Shown: positions 1 to 9,782, numbered from the stretch's first letter. The stretch is 64,000 nucleotides of DNA from Labedaea rhizosphaerae (GCF_004362825.1 NZ_SNXZ01000002.1:62001-126000), one strand, 5' to 3'. Notes: a model not told the origin generated them from the sequence alone. A program made the numbers and translations.

Positions 1-63
1 GGACTGAGCTCCGACCGGCCGGTCCACTTCGGACGATCAGCAACGCCGCCGGTTTCCGTCAGA

Positions 64-1269
64 TCACGTCCGGTCGTCCTCGACGGGTGCGGCCGTGCAC
101 ACGTGCTCGTCGAGGATCCGCTTGCGACGCGCGGTCGGCGGGCAGAACGGCAGCGCGGCGACGATGACGACCGCTGCCGCGACCAGCGTTGCCGGGAAGC
201 CGAACCGCGCGATCGACACCCCGGCCAGGGCCGGTCCGGTGAGCGTGCCGAGGGTCAGCGCGACGTTCACGGCGGTGAGCCCGGCCGCGGGGTGATCAGC
301 GAACACCCGCGCGCTCCAGATCCCCTGCATGGCGGTCACGCTGACGTAGAACACGCCGAACAACACCGCCGCGCCGAGCGCCGCGACCAGGTGCGCCGAC
401 ACGAGACCCAGCAGGGCCAGGGAGACGGCGAGCAAGGTGCAGGCCGCGAGGTAACCGCGGCGCAACCCGATTCCTTTGAGGACGGCTCCGCTGAAGGAGG
501 CGATGATCCCCGCGGCACCGCACACGGCGTAGACGACGCGGGCCGTCGTCGGGCCGATTCCCGCGTGGCGCAAGGCATCCACGCAGAACGTCCACCACAC
601 CGCGCTGCCCGCCCCGATCAGGACCGCGGCGAGCAGCAACGGCCGCGACCTCGGGCAGAAGAACCACGTCCAGCTCAGCTGCGGGCGGCGCAACCGGCGG
701 GGACGGCGCGGCGCGAACGACACGGCCATGATGCCCGCGCTCACGGCCAGCGCCACGAACACCAGCCACGCGATGCGCCACTGCCCGCCGGCGGTGATGG
801 CGATCGGCCCGGCCAGGGCAACGCCCCAGCCGGTGCCGGAACTGATCGTCGACCACGCGACATCCCGGCGTGGCGCGGGGACCGCACCGGCCACGAGGTC
901 GCTGTAGGGCGGGTACGCCAGACCCGCCGCCGCGCCGCCGACCAGCACGCCCACCGCGAGCACGGCTCCACTGTGGGCAGTGGCGAGCACCACCATCCCG
1001 GCCACCGCCAGCGCGGCGGCGAGCCCGATCGCCGTGCGTGGACCGTGCCTGTCGGTCAGCCAGACCACGCCGACGTTGGCCAGCAGGTACGACACGTAGG
1101 TGCAGGACGAGATCAGTCCCGCCGTGCCTGAGCTGATCGACAACTCCGCCTGCATGTCCGGCAGCAGCAGCCCGTACCCGTAGCGCGCCAACCCGAAGGT
1201 GACCGCGATCATCGCGGTACCCGGCAGCACGGTGCGGTACAGCGGCTTCGCGACCACGACCCCAGTCAT
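64..1269 (-). CDS. MFS transporter, YbfB/YjiJ-like
   Basis: A 401-residue integral membrane protein with about 12 hydrophobic segments. It opens with a TM1 containing FGLARYGYGLLLPDMQ, the pattern of the YbfB/YjiJ-type major facilitator group. The loop after TM2 carries LTDRHGPRTAIGL, a form of the MFS motif A (GxLaDrxGrr). MFS proteins exchange small molecules against protons; the substrate cannot be read from sequence, and efflux is the usual guess for this group. The ATG at 1269 is followed directly by the first hydrophobic stretch. The gene lies just downstream of, and on the same strand as, the alpha-glucosidase, separated by 45 bp, so co-transcription is possible. Confidence 0.88.
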   Translation of the reverse strand: MTGVVVAKPLYRTVLPGTAMIAVTFGLARYGYGLLLPDMQAELSISSGTAGLISSCTYVSYLLANVGVVWLTDRHGPRTAIGLAAALAVAGMVVLATAHSGAVLAVGVLVGGAAAGLAYPPYSDLVAGAVPAPRRDVAWSTISSGTGWGVALAGPIAITAGGQWRIAWLVFVALAVSAGIMAVSFAPRRPRRLRRPQLSWTWFFCPRSRPLLLAAVLIGAGSAVWWTFCVDALRHAGIGPTTARVVYAVCGAAGIIASFSGAVLKGIGLRRGYLAACTLLAVSLALLGLVSAHLVAALGAAVLFGVFYVSVTAMQGIWSARVFADHPAAGLTAVNVALTLGTLTGPALAGVSIARFGFPATLVAAAVVIVAALPFCPPTARRKRILDEHVCTAAPVEDDRT

Positions 1270-1314
1270 GCCCGGGTCTACCCGGCAGCCGTCCTGCCCA
1301 ACCGCCGGGGTCGA

Positions 1315-3021
1315 TCACCCTCGTCGGCGCAGCACCACCGATTCCCAGGGGCGCAAGGTGATCGTCGGCAGCACCGGGTCGGCGTCCGGCAGGTTGGCGA
1401 GCACGACTTCGGCCCTGCACCACCCCTCGTCCACCGGCAGCGTGATCTCGATTGGGTCGGCGCCGAAGTTGGCGGCCACTAGGAGTTCCGCGTCCGGGGT
1501 GCGGCGCACGAAGGCCCACACCTGCTCGTGCTCGGGCACCAGCGGCTCGAACGACCCGTCGGTCACGACGGGGTCGGTGTGGCGCAGGTCGATCAGGCGC
1601 CGGTGGTGGGCGAAGACCGAGTCGGGGTCGTCCACCTGAGCGGCGGCGTTGATCTCCACGTGGTTGGGGTTGACCGCGATCCACGGCTTGCCGGTGGTGA
1701 ACCCGGCCTGGTCGGACGCGTCCCACTGCATCGGGGTGCGGGCGTGGTCGCGGCTCGTGCGGGCCATCGCCTGCAGCAGTTCGGGCACGTCGACCGTCCC
1801 GCCGGCCACCGCGGCGGCGTGGAAGTTCAGGGTCTCGATGTCGCGGTAGTCCTCGATGGCGGCGAAGGGCGAGTTGGTCATGCCCAGCTCGTCGCCCTGG
1901 TAGATGTAGGGCGTGCCGCGGTGCAGGTGCAGCACGGTCGCGAGGGTCTTGGCGGCGGCGACCCGGTGCGCACCGTCGTCGCCGAAGCGCGAGACCGCGC
2001 GGGGCTGGTCGTGGTTGCCCCAGTACAGCGAGTTCCACCCGGTGCCGGCCAAGCCGGTCTGCCAGTCGGCCAGCGACGCCTTCAACGCCGAGAGCTTGAG
2101 CGGCTTCGGGTCGAACCGGTGCGCGCCGTGGTCCAGCGACACGTGCCCGAACTGGAAGACCATGTCGACCTCGCGGCGCTCGGGGTCGGTGAACAGGCGT
2201 GCGTCCTCGACCGTCACGTCCGGCATCTCGCCGACGGTGAGGATGTGGCGCTCACGCCCGGCGAACACCTCGCGGTGCATCTCGGCGAGGAACTCGTGGT
2301 TGCGCGGCCCGCAGATGAAGTGGCGGTTGCCGGGACCATAGGGCGACCCCGGCCGGGGCGGCACGTCCGGCAGCGCGAGGTTCTTGCTGATCATGTTGAT
2401 GACGTCCATGCGGAAGCCGTCGACGCCCCGGTCGAGCCACCAGTTCATCATCTCGTAGACCGCGGCGCGGACCTGCCGGTTCTCCCAGTTCAGGTCCGGC
2501 TGCTTGCGGGAGAACAGGTGCAGGTAGTACTGGCCGGTCGCCTCGTCCCACTCCCAGGTCGGCCCGGAGAAGTAGGACTCCCAGTTGGTCGGCTCGGCGC
2601 CGGGGGCCCCGCCCACGTGTCCGGGTCGCGGATCGCGCCACCAGTACCAATCCCGCTTCGGATCGTCCTTGCCGGACTTCGAGGCCTGGAACCACGGGTG
2701 CTCGTCGGAGGTGTGATTGACCACCAGGTCCATCACGAGCTTCATGTCCCGTGCGTGCAGCACGGCGATGAGCTCGTCGAGGTCGGCCAGGGTGCCGAAC
2801 AGCGGGTCGACATCGCGGTAGTCGCTGATGTCGTAGCCGTTGTCGTCCATCGGCGAGCGGTACACCGGCGACAGCCAGACCACGTCCACGCCGAGCTTGC
2901 TCAGGTAGTCCACTTTGGACAAGATGCCACGCAGGTCGCCCACGCCGTCACCGTTGGCATCGGCGAAGCTGCGCGGGTAGACCTGGTAGACCACCCACCG
3001 CCGCCAGTCTTGATCAACCAT
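1315..3021 (-). CDS. GH13 alpha-glucosidase (oligo-1,6-glucosidase type)
   Basis: A 568-residue cytoplasmic glycoside hydrolase of family 13. The N-terminus VVYQVYPRSFADANGDGVGD is the classical start of alpha-glucosidase, oligo-1,6-glucosidase and trehalulose-type enzymes. Conserved blocks follow: VNHTSDEHPWF, the nucleophile Asp in GFRMDVIN, the acid/base Glu in TVGEMPDV, and the transition-state Asp in YWGNHDQPR. There is no signal peptide, so it should act on imported di- and oligosaccharides, releasing glucose from non-reducing ends. I chose the ATG at 3021 over the in-frame ATG at 3054 because the family begins at VDQDWRRW. It diverges from the NAD(P)-binding protein gene, leaving 62 bp for both promoters. 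The exact linkage preference (alpha-1,4 or alpha-1,6) is unresolved. Confidence 0.93.
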   Translation of the reverse strand: MVDQDWRRWVVYQVYPRSFADANGDGVGDLRGILSKVDYLSKLGVDVVWLSPVYRSPMDDNGYDISDYRDVDPLFGTLADLDELIAVLHARDMKLVMDLVVNHTSDEHPWFQASKSGKDDPKRDWYWWRDPRPGHVGGAPGAEPTNWESYFSGPTWEWDEATGQYYLHLFSRKQPDLNWENRQVRAAVYEMMNWWLDRGVDGFRMDVINMISKNLALPDVPPRPGSPYGPGNRHFICGPRNHEFLAEMHREVFAGRERHILTVGEMPDVTVEDARLFTDPERREVDMVFQFGHVSLDHGAHRFDPKPLKLSALKASLADWQTGLAGTGWNSLYWGNHDQPRAVSRFGDDGAHRVAAAKTLATVLHLHRGTPYIYQGDELGMTNSPFAAIEDYRDIETLNFHAAAVAGGTVDVPELLQAMARTSRDHARTPMQWDASDQAGFTTGKPWIAVNPNHVEINAAAQVDDPDSVFAHHRRLIDLRHTDPVVTDGSFEPLVPEHEQVWAFVRRTPDAELLVAANFGADPIEITLPVDEGWCRAEVVLANLPDADPVLPTITLRPWESVVLRRRG

Positions 3022-3083
3022 GGCCTCGACCTTAGTGGTGGGTTCGGCGTGCAAGCCGCGGCAGTCGCGGTCATGGTGGGGGC

Positions 3084-3980
3084 ATGCGAGTGGCTGTGGT
3101 CGGAGCGTCCGGCTTCATCGGACAGCGGTTGTGCGTCGCGCTCGACCGCGACGGGCACGACGTGCGGGCCCTGACGCGCAAGCCGGGCAAGTACGACGGC
3201 GCGGGCACCGCTGTCGGTGCGGACGTCAGCGACCCGGCGACGCTGGGTCCGGCGCTGCGGGACTCGGACGCGGCTTACTACCTGGTGCACTCCCTCGACA
3301 GCGCCAACTTCGAGCAGCGCGACGCGCAGGCCGCCCGGAACTTCGCGGCGGCCGCGGCCGAGGCCGGCCTGAGTCAGATCGTCTACCTCGGCGGCCTCGG
3401 CGACGACGAGGACGACCTGTCCCCGCACCTGCGCAGCCGCCGCGAGGTCGAGCGGCTCCTGGGCGCCGAGGGCGTACCGGTGACCGTGCTGCGCGCGGGC
3501 ATCGTGGTCGGGCACGGCGGCATCTCCTGGGAGCTGACCCGCCAGCTGGTCGAGCACCTGCCCGTGATGATCACCCCGCGCTGGGTGCACACCCGCACGC
3601 AGCCCATCGCGGTCGCCGACGTGATCCGCTACCTCACCGGCGTGCTGGGCAAACCCGAGGCGCTGGGCCGCACGTTCGACATCGGCGGGCCGGAGGTGCT
3701 CGAGTACGGCGACATGATGCGCCGGGTCGCAGCCATCGAGGGACGCCCGTTGCTGGTGTTGCCGGTGCCGGTGCTCAGCCCGCGGCTGTCGTCGCTGTGG
3801 CTCTCGCTCGTGACCAGCGTCGACACCCGCACCGGCCGCACGCTGGTCGACTCGATGACCAACGAGGTGGTGGTCGGCGACGACAGCATCAGGTCGCTGG
3901 TGCCGTTCGAGCCGATGGGCTACGACGACGCGGTGCTCGCGGCCCTGGGCGAACGCGCCAAGCAACGGCGGTCCGCATGA
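3084..3980 (+). CDS. NAD(P)H-binding (atypical SDR, NmrA-like) protein
   Basis: A 298-residue Rossmann-fold protein of the extended/atypical short-chain dehydrogenase group. The N-terminus VAVVGASGFIGQRLCVAL holds the dinucleotide-binding GxxGxxG motif (GASGFIG). The following RALTRKPGKY suits NADP phosphate recognition. YLGGLGD replaces the classical Tyr-x3-Lys region, as in NmrA/epimerase-like proteins of unknown substrate. Its stop codon overlaps the start of the next gene (ATGA at 3977-3980), so the two are translationally coupled. It could be a redox enzyme or a redox-sensing protein; no substrate can be given. Confidence 0.86.
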   Translation: MRVAVVGASGFIGQRLCVALDRDGHDVRALTRKPGKYDGAGTAVGADVSDPATLGPALRDSDAAYYLVHSLDSANFEQRDAQAARNFAAAAAEAGLSQIVYLGGLGDDEDDLSPHLRSRREVERLLGAEGVPVTVLRAGIVVGHGGISWELTRQLVEHLPVMITPRWVHTRTQPIAVADVIRYLTGVLGKPEALGRTFDIGGPEVLEYGDMMRRVAAIEGRPLLVLPVPVLSPRLSSLWLSLVTSVDTRTGRTLVDSMTNEVVVGDDSIRSLVPFEPMGYDDAVLAALGERAKQRRSA

Positions 3981-4558
3981 AGCTGCGCCGCGCGGCGATC
4001 GCGGCCACCCAAACCGTCGGCACGGCCCTGCTCACCCGGTCGCTCACGGCCGCGCCGGGATCCGGCCGGTTCTACCGCGCCACCTACGCGACGGCGGCGA
4101 CCTGGACCGTGGGTGGGCTCGTCGCCGGTCCACAACGCAGCGGCGGCCGGGCCGGCGAGGGACTGGCCGTGGGCGCCGCCGCCTTCGGCGTCTTCTACGG
4201 CTGCGCCCACGTCGCACGGCGGATTCCCGTGCTACGCCGGGCGTTGACGAAGGCGTTCGCGCACGTGCACGTGGGCAGGACGCCGTGGGTTGCCGCGACG
4301 ACGGCGGCCAACGGGATCGCGGAGGAGATCTACTTCCGCGGGGCCGTGCAGGAGTTGCTGGGCGCCAAGCGGGGCACCGCGCTCTACGTCGCCGCGGTCG
4401 CCGGGTCGCGCAACCCGGCCCTGGTGCTGGCCGCCGTGATCATGGGCTCGGTGTTCGCCTGGCAACGCGAACGCGGTGACGGCTTGCTCGCGCCTGCGAC
4501 GGCCCACATCGCGTGGTCGATGCTGATGCTGAGGTACGTGGCGCCGCTGTTCAAGTGA
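3977..4558 (+). CDS. CPBP-family intramembrane metalloprotease-like protein
   Basis: A 193-residue membrane protein. The sequence GIAEEIYFRGAVQELLG carries the EExxxR signature of the CPBP (CAAX protease and bacteriocin-processing) family, and a later conserved His lies in PATAHIAWS. Several hydrophobic stretches fit a polytopic protein of the cytoplasmic membrane. Members process prenylated or bacteriocin-like peptides or modulate other membrane proteins; the substrate here is unknown. The ATG at 3977 overlaps the stop of the upstream NAD(P)-binding gene by four bases. The 3' end abuts the convergent regulator gene with no spacer, so no terminator fits between them. Confidence 0.84.
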   Translation: MKLRRAAIAATQTVGTALLTRSLTAAPGSGRFYRATYATAATWTVGGLVAGPQRSGGRAGEGLAVGAAAFGVFYGCAHVARRIPVLRRALTKAFAHVHVGRTPWVAATTAANGIAEEIYFRGAVQELLGAKRGTALYVAAVAGSRNPALVLAAVIMGSVFAWQRERGDGLLAPATAHIAWSMLMLRYVAPLFK

Positions 4559-5509
4559 TCACTCGGCCGCCTTGGCCGCCAGCGTGCGGCCGAGCGCCAC
4601 CCCGGCCTGGAAGCGGGTTGCCGCGTGCAATGAGTGCATCAGCTCCTGAATGCGCCGCTGCACCGTCCGCAGGCCGACGCCCAGGTGCCGGGCCACCGCC
4701 TGGTCACCGAGCCCGGCGGCGAGCAGGGCGACCAGGGTCTCGTCGGTGCTCGTCTGCTCGGGCTCGGCCGACATGGTCAGCGGCAGCGCCTGCGCCCAGG
4801 TCGCCTCGAACAGGCTCGACAGCGCGTCGAGCAAGCTGCCCTGGCGGACCACGAGCATGCCGTCGTCCAGCTGCCGCCCGGTGCGAGCGGGCAGCATCGC
4901 GAGCTCGTCGTCCACCAGCAGCAGGCGCAGCGGCACCTCGTCCAACGCCCGAGCCTCTTCCCCGGCCAGGATCGGCTCGCGCAGCAGCTCCTGGGTCTGC
5001 TCCTCGATCGCGGCGCGGCCGTAGACCACGCGCATGCGCACCCCGCGGCTCAGGCCGTCCATCTCCGGCGCCCACGGCAGCAGGTCCTCCGGGGCCAGCT
5101 CGCCGTACGGCGGCGTTTCGAACGCCCGGATCTCCGTGGTCGCGGACAGCGTCAGCAACCGGAAGCGGGCCACGGCCTCCGGCCCCGGCACCACCTCGAC
5201 CGGCAGGTCGCGGCTGGGCCGCGGGGCCGCGGCGTAGACGTCGGCCAGCGCGCCGATGCGCGCGCGAGCCTGATCCAGGCGGTGCTCGAACTGGGTCGCC
5301 AGCGCACGCAGCGCCAGGTCCGGCGGGATCGCCGTGTACTGGCCGGAGTCATCCGGACCACTGACCAATCCCAGCTCCACCAACGACTTCAGCGCCTCGT
5401 CCGGCTCGGGCACGAGCGTGCGCAGTTCGACAGCGGTCGCCGAGGGCCTGCGCACCAGTGCGTCGTAGAGCGCTTCCTCAGCTGGACCGATCCCCAGTAC
5501 GTCCAACAT
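4559..5509 (-). CDS. Helix-turn-helix regulator (TrmB/LuxR-like)
   Basis: A 316-residue regulator. Residues 1-60 (starting MLDVLGIGPAEEALYDALV) resemble the TrmB-type winged-helix entry domain. The C-terminus (GLGDQAVARHLGVGLRTVQR) is a LuxR-like helix-turn-helix. The middle part resembles the PLD-like region seen in many actinobacterial proteins of this architecture. I set the start at the ATG at 5509 because the upstream in-frame extension to 5671 runs into the divergent protease promoter region and has no domain match. It is divergent from the secreted protease gene across 119 bp and might control it, but no operator is evident. The ligand is unknown. Confidence 0.8.
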   Translation of the reverse strand: MLDVLGIGPAEEALYDALVRRPSATAVELRTLVPEPDEALKSLVELGLVSGPDDSGQYTAIPPDLALRALATQFEHRLDQARARIGALADVYAAAPRPSRDLPVEVVPGPEAVARFRLLTLSATTEIRAFETPPYGELAPEDLLPWAPEMDGLSRGVRMRVVYGRAAIEEQTQELLREPILAGEEARALDEVPLRLLLVDDELAMLPARTGRQLDDGMLVVRQGSLLDALSSLFEATWAQALPLTMSAEPEQTSTDETLVALLAAGLGDQAVARHLGVGLRTVQRRIQELMHSLHAATRFQAGVALGRTLAAKAAE

Positions 5510-5628
5510 GTACGCATCGTATGGCGGGATGCCGACACTGGCGGCAAACCGCCTGCATACGACCTTTACCGGCACCGGACCCGCTCCGCATGATCGCTGG
5601 CGACCGTTCCCCGGCGGAAGGCGGCGCG

Positions 5629-8600
5629 ATGCCCGGCTCACGCAACAGATCCCGGTGGCTCCTCCTCGCAACAGCCATGGCCACCGCGTTACCAGTGGTC
5701 CTCACCCCGCCCGCGGCCACGGCCGCCCCGACACCGACGGCCAGCGCGGTCACCGCGCCCGCGATCCAGACCAAGGTGACCCTGGTGACCGGCGACGTGG
5801 TGGCGTATGTGCGCCGCCCCGGCGGTGCCGACTCGGTGCAGGTCGTGCAGCGCAGGCCAGGCATCCGCTACGACGTGTACAACCGCGCCGACGGCTGGCA
5901 CGTGCTGCCCAGCGACGCCACGCAGCCGGTGACCTCCGGCCGCGTCGACGACACCCTGTTCAACGTCACCTACCTGGCGACCAACGGCTACCAGGACAGC
6001 CGCGACCAAAGCCTGCCGCTGATCATGGACTACCCAGGCGGCGCGGTGCCGGCACGCGCCGCGGCCACCCGCGCGCTGCCGGGCAGCAAGGTGACCCGGA
6101 CCCTGGCCAGCGTCGACGCCGTCGCGTTCACCGTCCCGAAGCGCGACACGCCGAAGCTCTGGCAGACGACGATCTCCCACCCCTCCGCCCAGCAGCGGCA
6201 GAGCACCGGCGATGGCCGGCTGCTGCTGGACCGCAAGTACCACGTCGACCTCGCCGAGAGCGTGGCGCAGATCCAGGCGCCCGCCGCGTGGGCGGCCGGT
6301 CTCGACGGCACCGGCGTGCGGGTGGGCGTGCTCGACACCGGTGTCGACCTCACCCACCCGGACCTCGCCGGTCAGGTCGTCGAGTCGGCGAGCTTCGTGC
6401 CGGCCGAACCGGACGTCGTCGACCGGCACGGGCACGGCACGCACGTCGCGTCCACCATCGCGGGGACCGGTGCCGCGTCCGGCGGCGTCGAGAAGGGCGC
6501 GGCCCCGGGCGCGCGGCTGGTCATCGGCAAGGTGCTGGACCACGCGGGCTTCGGCACCACCTCCGACATCATCGCCGGGATGGAGTGGGCCGCGGGCCGC
6601 GCCAAGGTCGTCAGCATGAGCCTCGGCGCGCCGGCCCCGGCCGGCCCCGATCCGCTCAGCGATGCGGTGAACACCCTCACCGCCAGCACCGGCACCCTGT
6701 TCGTGATCGCGGCAGGCAACGACGGCCCGGACCGGGCGACGGTCGGGTCGCCGGGCCGGGCATCGGCGGCACTCACCGTGGGCGCGGACGACCGCAACGA
6801 GCAGATCGCGCCCTTCTCCAGCCGCGGCCCCGCCGACGACGGCTCGGTCAAGCCGGAACTGGTCGCACCGGGCGTCAACATCGTGGCCGCCCGGGCCACC
6901 GGGACCACTATGGGCACCCCGGTCAACGACAAGTACACGACCGCGAGCGGCACCTCGATGGCCACCCCGCACGTCGCGGCCTCGGCCGCGATCCTGGCCC
7001 AGCGGCACCCGGACTGGACCGGCGCGCAGCTCAAGGCCGCGCTGATCGCCTCCACGAAGGATATCGGCAAGCCGGTCAACGACCAGGGCGCGGGTCAGGT
7101 CGACGTCAAGGCCGCCATCGCCCAGACCGTCACCACCTCGCCCGCGACCCTCGGGTTCGGCGAGCTGGAGCCCGGTGTGCCGGACCAGGACACCACCGTG
7201 ACCTACCACAACGCCGGGACGGCCCCGGTCACCCTGACGCTCGCTGCCCGGGTGGCCGACCCGACGGGCAAGGCCGCGCCGGAGGGCACCCTCGACGTGC
7301 CACCGTCGGTCACCGTGCCGGCCGGCGGCGCCGCGGACATCCACGTCGTGCTGCACCCGGGCAAGGTCGGCGTGGGCAGCCAGCAGGGCCTGATCACCGC
7401 GACCGCCCCGGACGGCGGGACGGTGCACACGCCGCTCGGGTTCACCAACGGCGCGGTGAAACACACGTTGTCGCTCTCGGTGCTGGGTTTCGACGGCAAG
7501 ACGGTGATCGGGCAGTCCACGCTGTGGGTGCTGCCGGTCGATCGGCCGTCCGAGGGCCCGAAGGCCTACAGCCTCTACAACGGCATCACCGTGACGCTGC
7601 CCGCGGGCAAGTACTTCCTGTCGCTCATCCACTACACCGACGCCGACGGCCCCCAGATGCTCGAAACCACCGGCGTCATCTACAAGCCTGAGGTGGACCT
7701 GTATCAGGACCAGAGCCTGGTGCTGGACTTCAGCAAGACCAAGCGGATCGCCGTGCACACCGACGAGCCGGGTCTGGAGTCGGCGGTGGCCGCGACCGGC
7801 ACCCGCACCACACCGGACGGCACGCCGTGGACGTTCAACGTCGGGGTGGGCTCGTGGGAGGCGAACCTGTTCGTCAGCCCGACCGAGCCGGTGACCACCG
7901 GCAAGTTCGATTTCCAGTACACCACGACGATCACCCGCAGCCAGCTCGACGTGACGGTCGGCGCCGTGACGGTGCACCCGGCGTACCTCGCGGCCTACGG
8001 CGGCGGTTACGACTACGTCGCGCCCAAGAAGCTGAAGATGTTCGATGGGCGGCACCGCTACGACCTGGTCTACGTCGGCGCCGGAACCCCGGAGGACTTC
8101 GCCGCCGCCGGTGACCTGCACGGCAAGGTGGTGCTGGGCCAGGTCGACATCCTGGCCGGCGAGGGCACCGCGTTCGCCGCGCGCGCCGTGCAAGCGGGCG
8201 CGGTGGGCTTGCTGATGTTCGACCGGGTGCGCATGACCCTGCGCGGCGACAGCGACCAGAACGAGGTCGTGCCGGTGGGCTACCTCAACCACCCCGACGG
8301 GCTGCGCCTGCTGTCGGCATTGCGGCACGACAAGGGTGCGGCGACCTTGGTGGGCAAACCGACTAGCCCGTACGCCTACCACCTGGCCTACACCGAGGCG
8401 GGCAAGGTGCCGGTCACGCCGTCGTTCACCGTGCGGACCCGCGACCTCGCCCGGTTCGACACGACCTACCACGCGAACGCGGAAACCATGTACGCCACCG
8501 CGTTCGAGCGCGGCGACATCCCGGAACCGCCGCTGGTCGAGTCGATCCGCGCGCCGCAGACCCGGACCGAGTACTACGGGCCGATCACCGACAGCACGCC

Positions 8601-9429
8601 GTGGGTCCGCTACACGAACACGTTCGTCAGTGACCAGTGGGAGATGCTGTCGGGGCCCGCGGTGCCGTTGCGGGCCGGATCGCGCCAGACGGATGACTGG
8701 TACGGCAGCCCGATGCGATACGGGCAGACCGAGTTCTTCAACCTGCCCACCATGCCCGCGCCGTACCTCGCCAACCGGGAAGGCAACAGCCTGTTCGTCT
8801 TCCCGCAGCTGCGTGACGGCGCCGGGCACGTCACGGCTATGCCGCCGAACGATGCGGTGCTGACCCAATCGTTGCAGCGCGATGGCAAGCCGGTCGCCGC
8901 CCTGCCTGGCTCACCGGTGACCCGGTACAACGTGCCGGCCGACAACGGCCGATACCGGTTGGACCTGCACTACGCACCGGGCAGCGACTACCGCGTGGAC
9001 ACCAGCTGGGAGTTCACATCCGCGCCCGGCCAGGACAAGGCGGCACCGGGCTTCCAGTGCTGGAACGACTCCGGCATGGTGCCGGTGGAGCAGAACTGCC
9101 AGGCGTTGCCGACGATCTCGGTGGACTACGACCTCGACCTGAGCCCCGCGAACACGGTCAAGGGCTACGGCTTCACCACGGTCAAGTTCCGGCCCCACCA
9201 CGTCGGCGCGATCACCACGCCGATCAAGCAGGTCGCACTGTCCGCGTCCTACGACGGCGGGAAGACGTGGCTGCGCCTGCTGCCGCTGCCCTCGGGCGGT
9301 GGTTGGCGGGTCGCGTTCGCCCCGCTCCCGCGGCCCGGCGCGACGGTGTCGCTGCGGGTGCAGGCCGGTGACCGAGACGGCAACACGGTGACCGAGACGA
9401 TCACCAACGCCTTCCACGTCACCAAGTAA
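5629..9429 (+). CDS. Secreted S8 subtilase with long C-terminal region
   Basis: A 1266-residue secreted serine protease. It has a Sec signal peptide (Arg-rich start, hydrophobic WLLLATAMATALPVVL, Ala-rich cleavage zone near residues 28-35) and a propeptide to about residue 215. The peptidase S8 domain has catalytic Asp236 (VLDTGVD), His269 (GHGTHVAS), oxyanion Asn364 (AAGND) and Ser443 (GTSMATPH). About 750 residues follow, including Ig-like stretches and a PA-like segment around residues 820-900, as in large actinobacterial subtilases. The ATG at 5629 is preceded by a purine-rich GGAAGGCGG; upstream in-frame starts lack a signal peptide. It is a paralogue of the protease at 16.5-20.3 kb. Likely role: extracellular protein degradation. 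Confidence 0.92.
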   Translation: MPGSRNRSRWLLLATAMATALPVVLTPPAATAAPTPTASAVTAPAIQTKVTLVTGDVVAYVRRPGGADSVQVVQRRPGIRYDVYNRADGWHVLPSDATQPVTSGRVDDTLFNVTYLATNGYQDSRDQSLPLIMDYPGGAVPARAAATRALPGSKVTRTLASVDAVAFTVPKRDTPKLWQTTISHPSAQQRQSTGDGRLLLDRKYHVDLAESVAQIQAPAAWAAGLDGTGVRVGVLDTGVDLTHPDLAGQVVESASFVPAEPDVVDRHGHGTHVASTIAGTGAASGGVEKGAAPGARLVIGKVLDHAGFGTTSDIIAGMEWAAGRAKVVSMSLGAPAPAGPDPLSDAVNTLTASTGTLFVIAAGNDGPDRATVGSPGRASAALTVGADDRNEQIAPFSSRGPADDGSVKPELVAPGVNIVAARATGTTMGTPVNDKYTTASGTSMATPHVAASAAILAQRHPDWTGAQLKAALIASTKDIGKPVNDQGAGQVDVKAAIAQTVTTSPATLGFGELEPGVPDQDTTVTYHNAGTAPVTLTLAARVADPTGKAAPEGTLDVPPSVTVPAGGAADIHVVLHPGKVGVGSQQGLITATAPDGGTVHTPLGFTNGAVKHTLSLSVLGFDGKTVIGQSTLWVLPVDRPSEGPKAYSLYNGITVTLPAGKYFLSLIHYTDADGPQMLETTGVIYKPEVDLYQDQSLVLDFSKTKRIAVHTDEPGLESAVAATGTRTTPDGTPWTFNVGVGSWEANLFVSPTEPVTTGKFDFQYTTTITRSQLDVTVGAVTVHPAYLAAYGGGYDYVAPKKLKMFDGRHRYDLVYVGAGTPEDFAAAGDLHGKVVLGQVDILAGEGTAFAARAVQAGAVGLLMFDRVRMTLRGDSDQNEVVPVGYLNHPDGLRLLSALRHDKGAATLVGKPTSPYAYHLAYTEAGKVPVTPSFTVRTRDLARFDTTYHANAETMYATAFERGDIPEPPLVESIRAPQTRTEYYGPITDSTPWVRYTNTFVSDQWEMLSGPAVPLRAGSRQTDDWYGSPMRYGQTEFFNLPTMPAPYLANREGNSLFVFPQLRDGAGHVTAMPPNDAVLTQSLQRDGKPVAALPGSPVTRYNVPADNGRYRLDLHYAPGSDYRVDTSWEFTSAPGQDKAAPGFQCWNDSGMVPVEQNCQALPTISVDYDLDLSPANTVKGYGFTTVKFRPHHVGAITTPIKQVALSASYDGGKTWLRLLPLPSGGGWRVAFAPLPRPGATVSLRVQAGDRDGNTVTETITNAFHVTK

Positions 9430-9436
9430 GGCCGGC

Positions 9437-9530
9437 GGCGGTGGGGGGGGGCCGCGGGGGGGGCCCCCCCCCCCCCCCCCGGCCCCCCGCGGGGGGGGGG
9501 GGGGGGGCCGGGGGGGCCCCCCCCACCGCC
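9437..9530. repeat. Palindromic homopolymer G/C tract (probable terminator with corrupted core)
   Basis: Immediately downstream of the protease stop codon, 9437-9450 (GGCGGT followed by G8) is exactly complementary to 9517-9530 (C8 followed by ACCGCC). Between them lie only runs of G and C, including one C run and one G run of 17 bases each. The outer arms look like the base of a strong terminator hairpin. The interior has no normal sequence complexity and is probably a base-calling or assembly artefact in an unreadable stem. The rest of this gene-free stretch (9430-9782) shows no reading frame I can support; a minus-strand frame at about 9535-9640 runs into the tract and is not credible. Confidence 0.75.
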
Positions 9531-9782
9531 GTGCCCAGCGCCTTTGGGAGTCGAGGGCGGCCACGGCCCGCGGGAACGAGCACGATGATCGTGGTGCGCG
9601 GCCGAAGCCGGAAACCGAAGGCCTCGAACAGCCCGTCCACATTGGACGCTCTCGCCCCGGTCGCGGATACCGGCCGCCACGGTGAACAGCAGGCGTGTTT
9701 CAGGCCTTGCCCGCGCCAGCGGGCTGTGCAGACCGCGCTGATCTCCGTGCACCCGGGAACGTGCAGTGCGGCCGCTGTGTCC

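Noticed and set aside
5689-8868. Long minus-strand open frame (about 1060 codons) opposite the first S8 protease
   Set aside because: A shadow of the protease gene: His/Arg/Gly/Val-rich composition, no recognisable motif and no ribosome-binding site.
9419-9640. Minus-strand frame reading DGLFEAFGFRLRPRTTIIVL near the homopolymer tract
   Set aside because: The C-terminal half is pure Gly/Pro from the G/C tract and the start half has no family match; the sequence there is unreliable.
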